Source: Limnanthes douglasii subsp. nivea (taxonomy: Eukaryota; Streptophyta; Magnoliopsida; Brassicales; Limnanthaceae). From it: 64,000 bases of DNA. Within the stretch, counting starts at the first letter, position 1. Each line of letters opens with the position of its first letter. Shown here one piece after another: positions 35,627-47,379 of this stretch. Location: contig JAUPFV010000002.1 in the NCBI GenBank assembly GCA_036936605.1, forward strand, positions 341,250,654-341,314,653, in the 5' to 3' direction. A program made the position numbers and the translations under genes. The notes beneath the pieces are model-generated. The model saw only the letters and a program-made list of their open reading frames with translations. It was not told the DNA's origin and did no database searches.

Positions 35627-35761
35627 TTAAGCAACCTTAAGAATTCCGCCTAATATTGTCACATCCGCACACAGCTGACGAATTGTTTTGCTAAATTCTA
35701 GTACAAGTGAAGCCGCCGCCAGCAGGAATGGAATACCCAGCCAATTGGAGACGCGCTCCAC
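35627..35761 (-). pseudogene. Orphan terminal exon of an unrecognised plant gene
   Basis: On the minus strand a good splice acceptor (pyrimidine-rich CTCTCCCCTACAG) is followed by exactly 44 codons and TAA. The reading starts VERVSNWLGIPFLLAAASL and ends GGILKVA, with a hydrophobic stretch that could span a membrane. GC content is well above that of the flanks. No upstream exon was found within several kb on this strand; the LINE at 35937 lies immediately upstream. I do not recognise the family. It may be a captured exon or the end of a gene destroyed by insertions. Confidence 0.45.
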
Positions 35762-35939
35762 CTGTAGGGGAGAGACATTAAATACCGGGGTGCATAAAAA
35801 AGAACGGTGCAAACGAATTTAATTATGTGACGTGAAAATATATACGTATATTTATTAATCGGGGACAAAGTTATGTTTTCAACTTCTTTTACATGCTAAA
35901 AACTTAAATAAATAAAAATTTATTTTAAGAGAAGTTGCA

Positions 35940-36945
35940 AGTTGGAATGTTTGAGGGTTGAATGACCATACCCGCCAGAAAGATGTTAAAGATTTTATTT
36001 TTTATAATAGTATTAATGTTGTATGCTTGTTTGAAACTAAAATCATATTTGATAATGTATCGATTATAATGTCCACTATGCTCCTCTATTGGCATTGTGC
36101 TTCCAACCACTATAGTCATCTTTCAGGCAGAATTTGGATTGCCTGGAACCCAAGTGTAGTTAAAATTCATATTAAGGATGTCACTGCCCAATCCCTTCAT
36201 TGTGAACTCTTTTGGATTGCAAAGCACTCCTCGATGAGTCTCACCGCTATCTATGGATACAATGACCCCCCTGACCGAGCCCTTTTGTGGAATTCCATTT
36301 GCTCGTACGGCCTTTCCGGCGGCCATAACCCTTGGATTGTCCTTGGAGACTTTAATGCAATTAGAAGTCCTCATGAACGAACAAACCCCGACCCCCGCTG
36401 GACTAATTCCATTGATGCTTTTAATGACTGCTTCCGTAGTAGCAACCTAGATGACCTGCGAGCCTTGGGTTTCCAATACTCATGGTTCAACCGTCAAGAA
36501 AACAATCTCATATCCTCTCGTATTGATAGAGCCCTGGTCAATGCTTCCTGGGACGACAACTTCCCTAACTCTTTTGCCCACTACGATCTCCCTAGAACCT
36601 CGGACCATACTCCTATCATTGTCCACCTCTTTACCCCTTTTACCCCCTCCCCCAAACCCTTCAAATTCTTCAATATGTGGAAAACTCACCCAAACTACAA
36701 CAACATTGTAACTAATAGTTGGTCCCTCCCTTGCCCCTCTAGTCCCATGCAAGCGGTAGTTCTTAAACTATCTAGGCTATCCAACGACCTCTCCTCCCTA
36801 AACAAAACCGCTTATAGCAACATCGGCCAACGAGTTGTGGATGCTAGAACCACACTCGCCGATGCCCAAGAGAGACTCTTCTCGGACCCCTCGAACAGAG
36901 CTCTTATTACCGCCGAAAAGGAGGCCTCCTCCTCCTATATATTTT
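35940..36945 (+). pseudogene. LINE endonuclease (EEP family), nearly intact
   Basis: The reading contains GLNDHTRQKDVKDF, WIVLGDFNAIRSPHER, FQYSWFNRQENNLISSRIDR and SDHTPIIVHLF, covering the GDFN and SDH motifs of the LINE endonuclease that nicks target DNA. One stop occurs six codons in (WNV, TGA, GLN). The frame breaks near 36940, where a one-base shift leads to the RT frame. Confidence 0.85.
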
Positions 36946-38203
36946 TAGCCGTGCTGAGGAATCCTTCCTCAATAAAAAATCGAGAGAATCCTGGCTCAAG
37001 CTTGGGGATCGTAACTCCAAATTCTTTCATAATAGTATTAGGACCCGTAGAGCCCGAAATAAAATTCTCTCAATCTCCACCCCGGAAGGTCTATCCACTA
37101 ACCCCCTAACCATCTATAGAACCTTCCAAAACTTCTTCACCCAGCACCTAGGTACCACCAGCAAAGACAACTACCCCGGTCCGGATAGAATCAAATCCTT
37201 AATCCTCTCCACTGTCCCCCCTGACCTCAGTATTGAGATGATAAAACCCATCTCTAATGCCGAAATCAAGGATGCCCTCTTCAATATAGACAGCGATAAA
37301 GCCCCGGGTCCTGACGGTTATAGCGCCGGGTTTTTCAAATCCAGCTGGCCGCTTATTAGTGATGACATCTGCCTTGGAGTCAAACCTTTTTTTGAAAAGG
37401 GCAAAATGGACCCAGATTGGAACAAAACCCTCATTGCCCTCATTCCAAAAACTGATTCACCCTCCCTCCCCTCGGATTTCCGACCTATTGCATGTTGTAA
37501 TGTCATTTACAAAATCATCTCCAAAATCATTGCTAATAGAATCAAACCGGCCCTGCCGACCCTCATAGACCCCTCTCAATCAGCATTCGTCCCTGGACGT
37601 TCAATTGTTGACAACATCCTCCTGACCCAAAATATTTTGCATGGTTACCAAACCAACCGGAAAGGCCCTCGATGTGCCCTTAAAATTGACCTTACGAAAG
37701 CTTTTGACAACATAAGATGGGAAGTCATCCTGGACATTCTCCTAGTCATGCGTTTCCCCATGCCTATGATCAACTGGATCATCCAATGTATCACCTATGT
37801 CTCCTATTCCGTTTGTATTAACGGGAAGCCGATGAGCCCCTTCCCGGGTAAGAAGGGTCTTCGTCAAGGGGATCCTCTCTCCCCGTACCTTTTTGTTATT
37901 GTCATGCAGGTGCTCTCAAGAATCCTTCAAGAAAAAAGCCAAAACCCCTCCTTCGATTTTCACTGGAAATGTCACAAGCTCAAGATAATCAACCTCTGTT
38001 TTGCGGATGACCTGATGATCCTATGCAGGGCAAACCTCTCGTCAATTGAGCTTATCATGGATGGTCTAACTGAATTCGCCGCAATTTCTGGCCTCCATCT
38101 CAACCCCTCCAAAATCACTATCTTCTTCTCAGGCACCTCACCCTCAGTAAAGCTCAGAATCCTCAACCTCCTCAACTTCTCAGAAGGATCCCTCCCTGTC
38201 TAA
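36945..38203 (+). CDS. LINE reverse transcriptase domain (open frame)
   Basis: Open through about 420 codons. The linker reads SRESWLKLGDRNSKFF. The RT core then has DKAPGPDGYSAGFFKSSW, IALIPKTDSPSLPSDFRPIA, QSAFVPGRSIVDNILLTQ, ALKIDLTKAFDNIRW, GLRQGDPLSPYLF and the catalytic FADD box (LCFADDLMIL). RT copies the LINE RNA at the nicked target. It ends in a TAA just before HLGVPLI, the usual continuation. All key residues are present, but the frameshift before it and the stop after it mean that a full protein would not be made. Confidence 0.9.
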
Positions 38204-39545
38204 CATCTAGGCGTACCCCTCATTTCCTCGCGCCTTACTTACAATGACTGCCGCCCTCTCTTTCTCAGCATCACTAACCGTATCAACTCATGGACTTCTA
38301 AACACCTCTCCTACGCAGGCCGGCTTCAGCTCATCAACTCAGTTCTCTTCGCAAGCCAAGTCTATTGGTCTTCAATTTTCATCCTCCCGGCTCGCGTCCT
38401 CAACGAACTGTCCCAACTACTCCGTCGCTTCCTCTGGTCGGGACCAGAAATGAAAATCGCTGGAGCAAAGATTGCATGGAATAATCTGACCGTGTCCAAA
38501 GAGGAGGGCGGCCTTGGGATCCCAGATCTAAAAACCTGGAATCAGGCGGCCGCCCTCAAACTCCTCTAGTCCATCCTCACTCGAAACAAAAACTCTCTTT
38601 GGACGCAATAGATTCTCTCGGAAAAGATAAAATCAAAATCCTTTTGGTCCCTTCCCCTCCCTTCCTATGAGAGCTGAAGTTGGAAGAAAATCCTAAATCT
38701 AAGAAGCAAAGCAGCAAACCTCTATCGAGTAATGATTGGAAACGGAGAAAACACCTCCATTTGGTATGATCCATGGCTATTCCCTACATCTCTTGTCAAT
38801 AGATTTGGCCCCCACATCCTTACCCTAACTCGCCTCCGAAACGTAAAAACCGTGAAAGACATCTACTCGGACGGGACTTGGGCATGGCCCTCCCATGCTA
38901 GAGCCCCCAACCGCCACCTTTGAAACCACCTCTGAGAAATCACATCTGCTCTCGAAACCCTCCCTCCCGCATCTTCGGATCCAGATACCTTTATTTGGAT
39001 CCCAAATAAGTCCAAACCTGAATTCACCATCAGCAGTACCTACACTACACTCAAACCTCCATCTCCCAAAGTCAGACGGGCAAGCCTCGTCTGGAATAAA
39101 TACTCGATCCCAAGGCATTCCTTCATCACTTGGCTAGCTATTCATCACAAACTATCCACTCACGACAGAATTATCTCTTGGGGGATCGATTTCCCTGCGA
39201 CATGTATCCTCTGCAATACCGCCGCAGAAACTATAGATCATCTCTTAATCCTCTGCCCCTACTCCTCGTCCATTTGGGAAAATCTTACCCAAAAAATCTC
39301 GCTCCCACAAGCTTCATCAACTTGGAATCAATGGCATGATACTGCAAGCGCCTGGGCTCCCTCCAATAAGCACCGTCGGCTCCACTAGAATGATGCCTTC
39401 TGCGCCACGATCTACTACATCTGGAAAGAGAGGAACAATAGAATCGACAATGATAAATAATCTCGCTCGAGTAGCACCACCCATTTGATTATCTCCGACC
39501 TCCTCTACAGATTCAAAGGATCGAAATACCCTTTCCAGGGTTGAC
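38204..39545 (+). pseudogene. C-terminal region of the LINE ORF (RT thumb and zinc-binding region)
   Basis: Continues from the RT with HLGVPLISSRLTYNDC, SYAGRLQLINSVLFASQVYW, KEEGGLGIPDLKTWNQAAAL and later WNKYSIPRHSFITWLAIH and CILCNTAAETIDHLLILCPY, the Cys/His zinc-binding motif at the end of plant LINE proteins. Broken by about seven stops (for example at 38569, 38608 and 38674). Confidence 0.85.
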
Positions 39546-39696
39546 ATTTAAGATTTCCCCAAATTTTCAGCTCCTTTGTTTTCTATACACTTTCTGGTTT
39601 CTCATAATTGTAAAGGGCTTTTCCACCCCATGAACCTTTGTAACTTTTAATTCACATCAATATTATACGCTTTTTATACCCAAAAAAAAAGAAGTT

Positions 39697-42200
39697 CTCG
39701 ATTTTAAAATAAATTGTAGTAATTCACACTAATTTACACAAAATACTGGAAGTAAAACAAATTTTGTAACTTTTTTCCGAATAGTCAGAGATTTATTATA
39801 TACATATTTTAGATATAAAAGTTTTGTAACTTTTTCATCCTACTCCAAATTAGATCGGTAGGTAGATGTATCTTTATGATTATAATGATTATTTTGGTAT
39901 CTTAGGTTTGGGTTGAACATTGACATTTGACCGTTCTGTTGGGGATTCAATATATGAATTACAAAAAAATGTTAAAAGAAGGTTTTCCAAATGCAACAAC
40001 GATAGTGGTATCCAAGTCTTCTTCGTTTTGTAGGTAAGATCAATCGACGTATGGTACACTTAAGAGAGACTATCACCTAATTAAAAAAAATATATTCAGT
40101 TGTACATCACTAAAGCAAGGAAAGACTCACACCAGAAGTTCGCATCTAACTTAATATCATAGCTTTTATGCCAATCTCATACACTACTTGTTTGTACTTT
40201 TTTTCCTCGACAAAATAAATCATTCTTCTTAAGGAGGGTTTTTAATCGTCGAAGGTTTAAGTAGAAAAGTTGGGGACAATTTATAAAAAGTTGGGGACAA
40301 TCCATAACATAACAACTATCTTAATCTTTTAGTTAATGAAGTATCATCAAAGTCCGCATGCGAATCAAGTTTTAATTAGTATTTAGTAATAAGTAATAGA
40401 TTGTATAAATAAGGTTTGGTGGATGTCATATGCTCGAAACTCATTTATATGAAATTAAGGTAATTATATATATCTTATCATACCATCAATAAGAGATTGA
40501 TTTTATTCATTAAAAGTTTTCACTTACTATATCATTTTGTAATCTCTTTACCTCGTATATTAGTATGTAAAAACCACCACAACCGTTAAAAGATTAAAAA
40601 AAAATTATTTTCTCGCTCCCATCTCCGAATATTAATTATAATATGTCCAATGTTGGACATTCAAGACTAGGGATATTAACTTGACTATCAAGAACACTTA
40701 CCATGTCATCTTGATTTCCACTATCTTTGTCGGGGGGACTGAGTTTGTATGAAGACACAAAATACAACCTGTAACGCTTTTATTCTTTGTTTTTCATCTA
40801 GGACAAGTTATCAATTCAAAATAAACTCATTAATTGTGGAGTAAATTACCCTTGTTACCGTGTCATATGCAAATTTTGTGATGAACTCATCAATGATGTC
40901 ATTTATGATTGTGTGTATTCACTCAGAGAATCTGAAACGACCAGTTCGAACCTAGGGTTTATGCTTACTATTTACGATTTCCTCAATGTATAAATGAGAC
41001 TACAAATTGGCATCCATTATGCACCCGCCATTTGGTGTGCGTGTTCGTTTGGCGGAATATGAACTTAATGTTTTTTTACTCCTCGACCCCATTGCATCTT
41101 GGTTTCGCACATCATGTTTTAATATTTCTTGGTCATTCATTTTTTTCCATTCGAATAATTAGTTGACATTTGGATCAAATGGTTCTTTTGATAACTCACT
41201 CAGTCCTAAATGTTAGGTTTATTATAAAGATTTACGATATTAGTTTTCAGATCACTCTTATTAGGATTTGTTCATAAATCTTATTATTCATATTATTTTT
41301 GTTTTAGGATGAATATCTCTTTCAGATATGTCTAATATGTTTAATTTCGGTTATCCTATTTTTGTTTTAGGATGAATATCTCTTTTAGGTATGTCTCATA
41401 TGAAGTAAAGAAATAAATATAGTATGATTATTTTTTTTATAATTTATTTGTTAATAAATAATTAGTTATTAAATAGAGCAAAGTACCCGTAAATACACAC
41501 TCAACTATCTAATTACCAACTAGTACCCAAAATTAGGATAGTATCAATTGGTATATCCACCTTAAAATTAGACAAAAATACCCCCCGACTATAGAAACCC
41601 GTTTTTTCTCTTCAAACTATTTTTCCTCCCTTCTAAGACCCCATAAACCCACAAAGCACACCTTATTTTTTTTAAACCGGAAACAAATCGTTTGACTTCC
41701 CATTTCACACAAGATACCCCTAACCTCCTCTACCCAAATTTCTTCCGTTCTTCAAAGCTTCATGACCGTCCACCGTCATCTCCTCCCTGAAACAAATAGC
41801 AAAGAGTCGTTTGACGAATTGCCGTTTAGTTTACGTCGGCCGGTAAAGAAATCACGAGTTACAGTAACCATGTACGTCTCGACTTTTGAAAATATATTTT
41901 TTTCTGCCTTTTTGCTGATTTCCACATACATCTTGTTGTTTTTAAACGATCGACTTTGCTTATTTGTACTGAAATCGCGTAGTTATGATAGTTAGTGGGT
42001 ATTTTAGTTTCTAGTTTTATCTTCTATATAGTAGATATTGAGGTTTCATGTAGTATTAATCATTTTGTGCGTGTTGTGATGTATAGTAGATGTCGTTTAT
42101 CCAGTGTTTGTTGGTTTTGGTCTTGTTTCCAAATTTCCCAGATCCTGGCAACGTGCATGTGAAAAGTTGAACAATTTGCATTTCGTTACTAATGTGAAAA
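39697..42200. other. Gene-free stretch
   Basis: No supported gene. A 40-bp direct repeat (TGTTTTAGGATGAATATCTC and following) occurs at about 41299-41338 and 41360-41397. From 41490 to 41760 the sequence resembles plant 5' flanking DNA, and an ATG at 41762 opens 77 codons with a hydrophobic end, but no family is visible. Confidence 0.5.
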
Positions 42201-42229
42201 GTTGTGGCCTTCAGGAGGTAGTTCGTTGG

Positions 42230-43275
42230 AAGTGAGGAGGTGAAAGGCAATGGAGACATTATTATCCATTGTGCCCAAGAACCGAATGAATCATTGAAAT
42301 AATATATAAGACACTTTGTGCACACCAAGAATGGATTAGCTGATTGCTTTGAACAAGTAGCAATAGCTTCTCTAAGACAGGGTTTGAACCCTGACAATTT
42401 AGCCAATTTGGTAACCAGGAAGAAGGCCATGACGTGGGGCGGTTTACTGAATCAGGTGGGAAAGCAAATCAATGTGGATGAAACGAAGAAGAATGGGGTG
42501 CATAGGCAAAAGAGGTCGGCCCCAGCTGCACCAAACCAGAACCAGAATCAGTCCGAGTACAAAGCTAAGGAAGTCGGACAGGGTCCCAGCAGGGCCAAGG
42601 CTCAATCTCACCAAGCACCAGCTCAGAGCTAGCAATCCAGAAATAAGCGAGGGCCTTAGGTTCAACCGGAGTGGTTTGCTGAATTGAAAGAAAATATGGC
42701 AACCATTTTTGACAAAACAAAAGACGAAGTACATTTTAGGAAGCCGGCTGCGCTTCAATCTCCCAGGGAAAGTCGTAATATTGTTTCTGCTAATATCATC
42801 ATGATATTGGTAATAACACAGAAGATTGCATCGCTTTGAAACAAGAGGTGCAAAATTTGATTGAAAGAGGAAAATTTGGTGCTTATGTTAAAAGAAGAAG
42901 TGGGAGTAGGCCTGATAATGCTCATCGGACCGGCCCAACAAACAATGCAGGGACGTCGGCTCCGGACGGGGCCATGGTAATTATTGAAAGATTGGATATG
43001 GAGTCAAAATATTTGGATCCTGATCCAGCCAAAAATAAAGTGGGTGTTATCATAGAACACACCAAGACCGTGTCCAGACTCATAAGCTTTTTTGAGTCAC
43101 TTACCATATTTGGGGGGGACACCATGACTGCACCAACTAATTCTTCAAGGAAAAGGCATGTTCACACCCTGGCTACTCAATTGGAAGGCGGCATGACTTC
43201 CTATCAATCACAAATTCATTTTCCCTTCATTGTGTTTGATGAAGATGATTTAAGGGACATAGCTGGTCCCCATTA
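42230..43275 (+). pseudogene. gag of element C (C-terminal two thirds)
   Basis: Begins near the readable QEPNESLK (stop) YIRHFVHTKNGLADCF, then EQVAIASLRQGLNPDNLANL, a linker rich in Gln, Asn and basic residues, then a knuckle-like segment (C, stop, YHHDIGNNTEDC) followed by ALKQEVQNLIERGKFGAYV. The last part leads into protease. The gag protein packages element RNA. Frames shift at about 42640 and 42780. Confidence 0.75.
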
Positions 43276-43737
43276 AGATGTTATGGTGATAGGAGCATCC
43301 ATTGGGGGCAATGACATTAGATGAATTCTGGTAGACACTAGCAGCTCAGCCAACATTCTGTTTCTAACTTCCTACAAACAAATGAAGAATCCAGCAGTCA
43401 TTCAACGTTCGAACATGTCTATTCTGGGTTTCACTGGAAGCTCTGCGGACGTAGTTGGGGAATTCGAGGAGGAGGATTTGTTGGACAAAGGCCCTTTTAA
43501 GAAGAAGGTGAGAGTACTTTTTGTGGTGGTGGATTGTCCCACATGCTATAATGCCATTTTAGGAAGGTCCTGGCTCTCCAGAATGCATGTTGTGGCTTCA
43601 ACAGTTCACCAATGTTTAAAATACGATGTGCAAGGACAAATGGGAGTTGTTCGGAGTAGTCAGAAGATAGCAAGAGAATGTTATGCAACAGCATTGGCCT
43701 CTAGAACTTTGGGTGCATTTCGGATCAGTGAAGATTA
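43276..43737 (+). pseudogene. Aspartic protease of element C
   Basis: The reading DVMVIGASIGGNDI leads to the active-site region, which here is DTSSSANILF instead of the expected DTGSSAN. The second half holds ILGRSWLSRMH, the other conserved part. A stop lies just before the active site. The frame ends in two TAG codons at 43736-43741, after which the RT frame continues in phase. Gly to Ser in the active site would inactivate it. Confidence 0.85.
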
Positions 43738-43741
43738 GTAG

Positions 43742-45650
43742 TTGGAGGGGCCCTCTGGGGGAGAGGGTGAAATTGATGACCCCAGAGAGACCTTTGGTGT
43801 TTTGATACCAATTAAAGAGGTTGAAGCTCACTCTCTGGCTGAAGGAAGAAGTGTCAAGATCAGATCTAAGATGACATCAGAACTAAAGAGCAAAGTGTTA
43901 TCTTTTTTAACAGACCATCATCATGTTTTTGCTTGGTGCGATGTTGATGTAACCGGAGTGCCAGTAGATGTTATATCACACCAGCTATCCATCCGAAGAG
44001 ATATAGCACTTGTTGTAGAAAATGGAAGAGCTTTTTCTGAAGAGAAATCTGATGTTATAGTTCGAGAGGTTGACCGGCTTACTAAGATGGGGCACATAAA
44101 GGAATCTCAATAACCTTTATGAACAGCCAATCCGGTATTAATAAAAAAAAACGGGAAGTGACGTATGTGCATCGACTTTACTGACCTTAATAGGGCTTGC
44201 CCAAAAGATCTATATTTGGTTCCCTGGATCGATCAGTAAGTGGACTCCACATCTGGGAACAGGTTGTTGTCCTTCATGGATGCTTTTTCCGGGTATAATC
44301 AGATTCAAGTGGATCGAAGGATCAAGAACACACTACTTTTGTTACTAATAGGGGACATCATTGTTACAAGGTGATGCCTTTTGGGTTAAAGAATTCTGGG
44401 GCTACTTATCAGAGGTTCGTGAACAAAGCATTCGCTGATCAGATTGGAAGAAATATAGAAGTCTACATTGATGACATGATGGTAAAGAGTGTGGAAGAAG
44501 AGTTACACTTGGCCGATCGGCAATATACTTTTTCCAACTTAGTAAAAGTTAATTTAAAGTTGAATCCAGAAATATATGTTTTTGAAGTGCAGTCCAGGAA
44601 CTTTTTGGGGTATGTGATAAGTGAGAAAGGGATCAGCCTGATCCAGACCAACTTAATGCTTTACCAGCAGATGGATCCTCCTCGGAATGTTAGAGAAGTA
44701 CAAAAATTGACAGGGAGGTTAGCTTCTCTAAACCGTTTTATCTCAAGGTCTTCGGATAGGTGTGCCCCGTTTTTTCCAAACTTTAAAGGGTGTTAAAGTC
44801 TTCACATTGCGATCAGGCCTTTGATGAAATAAAAAAGCATTAATCCTCCCCCAAAACTTTGTTTAAACCTGTTGATGGAGAAAAGTTGTATATATATTTA
44901 GTAGTCTCTGAATGTGCCATAAGTGTGGTGCTAGTAAGAGAGGTGGACATATCAGTAAAATCCTGATGGATGCTAGAAAAAGGTATTTAAAACTTGAAAA
45001 GCTAACACTGACATTAGTAATTGCTGCTAGAAAGATGAGGCCTTACTCTCAGTCTCATTCCATTTTTGTCCGAACATCTTTTCCCTTGAAAAATGTTCTT
45101 CAAAAGGCAGACATATCAAGCAGAATGACCAAATGGTCAGTAGAATTGGGAGACTATGATATTGATTTTGCCCCCCAAACTGCAATCAAGGCTCAGTCTG
45201 TAGCTGATTTCCTAGTTGAGTTCTATTCGGACATGAGTACTAAAAGCTACTGGTGAAAAGACTAAGAATCTATGGGTTGTTCGGACTGATGGTGGATCAA
45301 GTACCATGGGTTGTGGTGATGGGATATGTTTAACCTCTCCGTACGACGATAAGCTATTTCAGGCTATATGTGGAGCCAAAAGTGTCAGGTTAATGAGTGA
45401 TTCTTAGCTTCTTATCCATCATGCCCAGGGTCAATCTGAGGCCAAGAAAGAGCAGTTAATTAAATATTTACTTATTCTTAAAGAGGTGGCAGTTAACTTC
45501 AAAGAAATCAGATATGAGCACATGCCCAGAACATACAATACACTAGCAGACTCCTTGGAAACCATAGCCTACTTTGAGTCATACCCATGGATTCATTTGT
45601 AGGAGTGCCCGTCCATTCAACTCAATCAGAGCAAAGAAGACGAGGAAAGT
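43742..45650 (+). pseudogene. Reverse transcriptase and RNase H of element C
   Basis: RT parts: FGVLIPIKEVEAHSL, then RMCIDFTDLNRACPKDLYL, FMDAFSGYNQIQVD, KVMPFGLKNSGATYQRFVNK and the catalytic YIDDMMVKS. RNase H starts near 44930 with ARKRYLKLEKLTLTLVIAAR and reaches VVRTDGGSSTMGCGDGICL (first catalytic Asp). Compared with element D it lacks about two dozen codons between QAIC and GAKSVRLMS, an in-frame loss that removes the second acidic residue. Stops at about 44113 and several frameshifts. Confidence 0.85.
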
Positions 45651-45689
45651 TCAAATATACAAGTGGGTCAACCTAAAGACTGGAGGTAT

Positions 45690-46915
45690 CCTCTTCTTCA
45701 ATACCTTTCAGATGGCATTTTGCCTACGGAAAAAGCAGTAGGAAGAAAAATGAAGTATAGGGCTCGTGGATTTTTTAATCACAAGAGACATCCTTTACAA
45801 GAATTCTTTTAGTAGACCTCTCTTGCGATGTTTGGGGATTGAAGAGTCCCAAATAGTGCTGTCTAAACTGCATGATGGTGAAGGGTCAGCACATTGTGGT
45901 TATAGATCTTTGACTCGAAGAGTCTTGTTGGACGGATACTACTGGCCTCCATAATGGAAGATGCCAAGGAATTGGTGAAGAAGTGTGATCCATGCCAAAG
46001 ATATGGTAATGAAATTCATATCTCAGCTGTCCCTTTGGAATCGATTTCTGAGCCAATACATTTTCCTCGTTGGGGGCTGGATCTGGTGGGACCTCTACCT
46101 ATGGCGTCGGGAGGGTGCAGAACTATCATTGTAGCCATTGATTATTTTTCAAAGTGGATAGAAGCTACCCCCTTGGCAGGAACCACTTCAAAAGATGTTA
46201 TAAAATTCATTTTATCTAATATTTGCTGCAGATTTGGGGTTCCACAGAAGATAACCACAGACAATGGACCACAATTCGATAACAAAGATATGAAGAATTT
46301 TTGTGCCTCTAGAGGCGTTTAACATTGCATTTCTTCTCCTTTCCACCCACAGGCGAATGGTCAGGTTGAAGTGGCAAACAGAGCCATTATGTCCGGTCTT
46401 AAAAAGAATTTAGAAGGGACTGCTAGAAAGTGGCCAAGCTATCTACAAGAAGTGTTATGGGTCTACTGGACTACTCGTGGAGCTACTACACACGAATCCC
46501 CGTTTGCCTTAGTATATGATATGGATGTAATTGCTCCTATAGAGGCAACTCTTCCATCATACAAAGTCCACAACGTTTCCGAACAGGCTAATGAAGTGGC
46601 AATCAGAAGTCAACTCGACTTGATAGAAGAGAAAAGAGTTAAGGCTCACCTTAGAGCCACCCATTATCAGGAATTGATGAGAAGTAGGTTTGCTTCTAAA
46701 GTCAGAAGAAGGGATTTTCAACCAAGGGATAAAGTGTTGAGAAATGTCTTCCTACATGCTAAGGAGAAGCAGTTCAGCAAGCTAGCTCCAAATTGGGAAG
46801 GACCCTATGTGGTCATCGGAAAGCTTAAACCTGGGACATACAGGCTTCAAGATAAAGATGGGAGGATCTTAAATCACCCCTGGAACCTTGAACACCTCCG
46901 GTTGTATCTAGAATG
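45690..46915 (+). pseudogene. Integrase of element C
   Basis: An HHCC zinc region (LHDGEGSAHCGYRSL ... CDPCQRYG), then the catalytic core with WGLDLVGPLPMASGG (Asp), ITTDNGPQFDNKDM (Asp) and QANGQVEVANRAIMSGL (Glu), then the C-terminal SH3-like part (FSKLAPNWEGPYVVIGKLKPG). Integrase joins element DNA to the genome. Only two stops are seen (after YYWPP at about 45952 and after SRGV at about 46320), so this is the best-preserved gene of element C. There is no chromodomain, as in Tat elements. Confidence 0.9.
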
Positions 46916-46916
46916 A

Positions 46917-47370
46917 AAGTTATGTAAATATTTACTTGTTTAAAGTCCATGTAAATATTAGAGGGCATACTCTTTCCTACCCTAGTGGCGCGGGGAGGTT
47001 TTAATGAGGCGTGCGGGTTTTTAATAAAATTTGATGCCTTCTTAAAAAATTCTGAGTGGTTTGATCGTAGTTTCTTTAAAATCCTCTAAGTATTATTGAC
47101 GGATCGGATTGATCTAGTGGAATGATGACCATTTAAACATTTGTCATCAGAGAATTTAAACACTCTCACCTTAAACATCAGCCATAAAGATTGGGCAAAC
47201 ATAAAACAAGGAAAGAATTATGTAAAATAAAACTGCTCGGCTAGCATCCGGGAATGATATTATAACATGTAAGAATTCTTTGGCCATCCAAGGACTTTGA
47301 AGTTTAAAAAGAAAAGGCTTATCCGGGCAGGAGCCAGACACCATTACAAAAATGCCTTGGCCATCCAAGG
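46917..47370. other. Spacer between pol and antisense ORF of element C
   Basis: Holds no gene. It contains a short imperfect duplication of CTTTGGCCATCCAAGGACTT at about 47278-47297 and 47357-47375. Confidence 0.5.
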
Positions 47371-47379
47371 ACTTTAGTC

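Larger units (their letters stand above)
35937..39689 (+). mobile_element. 5'-truncated L1-type LINE, well preserved
   Basis: Endonuclease, RT and C-terminal zinc-binding region in order on +, followed by a 3' untranslated region and a run of nine A at 39682-39690. AGAAGTT occurs at 35930-35936 and again at 39690-39696 and is probably the target duplication. The left end falls exactly at the start of the endonuclease (ASWNV, stop, GLNDHTRQKDV), so the DUF4283/CCHC region is missing, as expected of 5' truncation. GC content is far above that of the flanks. Confidence 0.9.

Noticed and set aside
36123..36752. Overlapping plus and minus ORFs over the LINE endonuclease
   Set aside because: Shadow frames of the GC-rich LINE; only the 35958-37109 frame carries endonuclease motifs.
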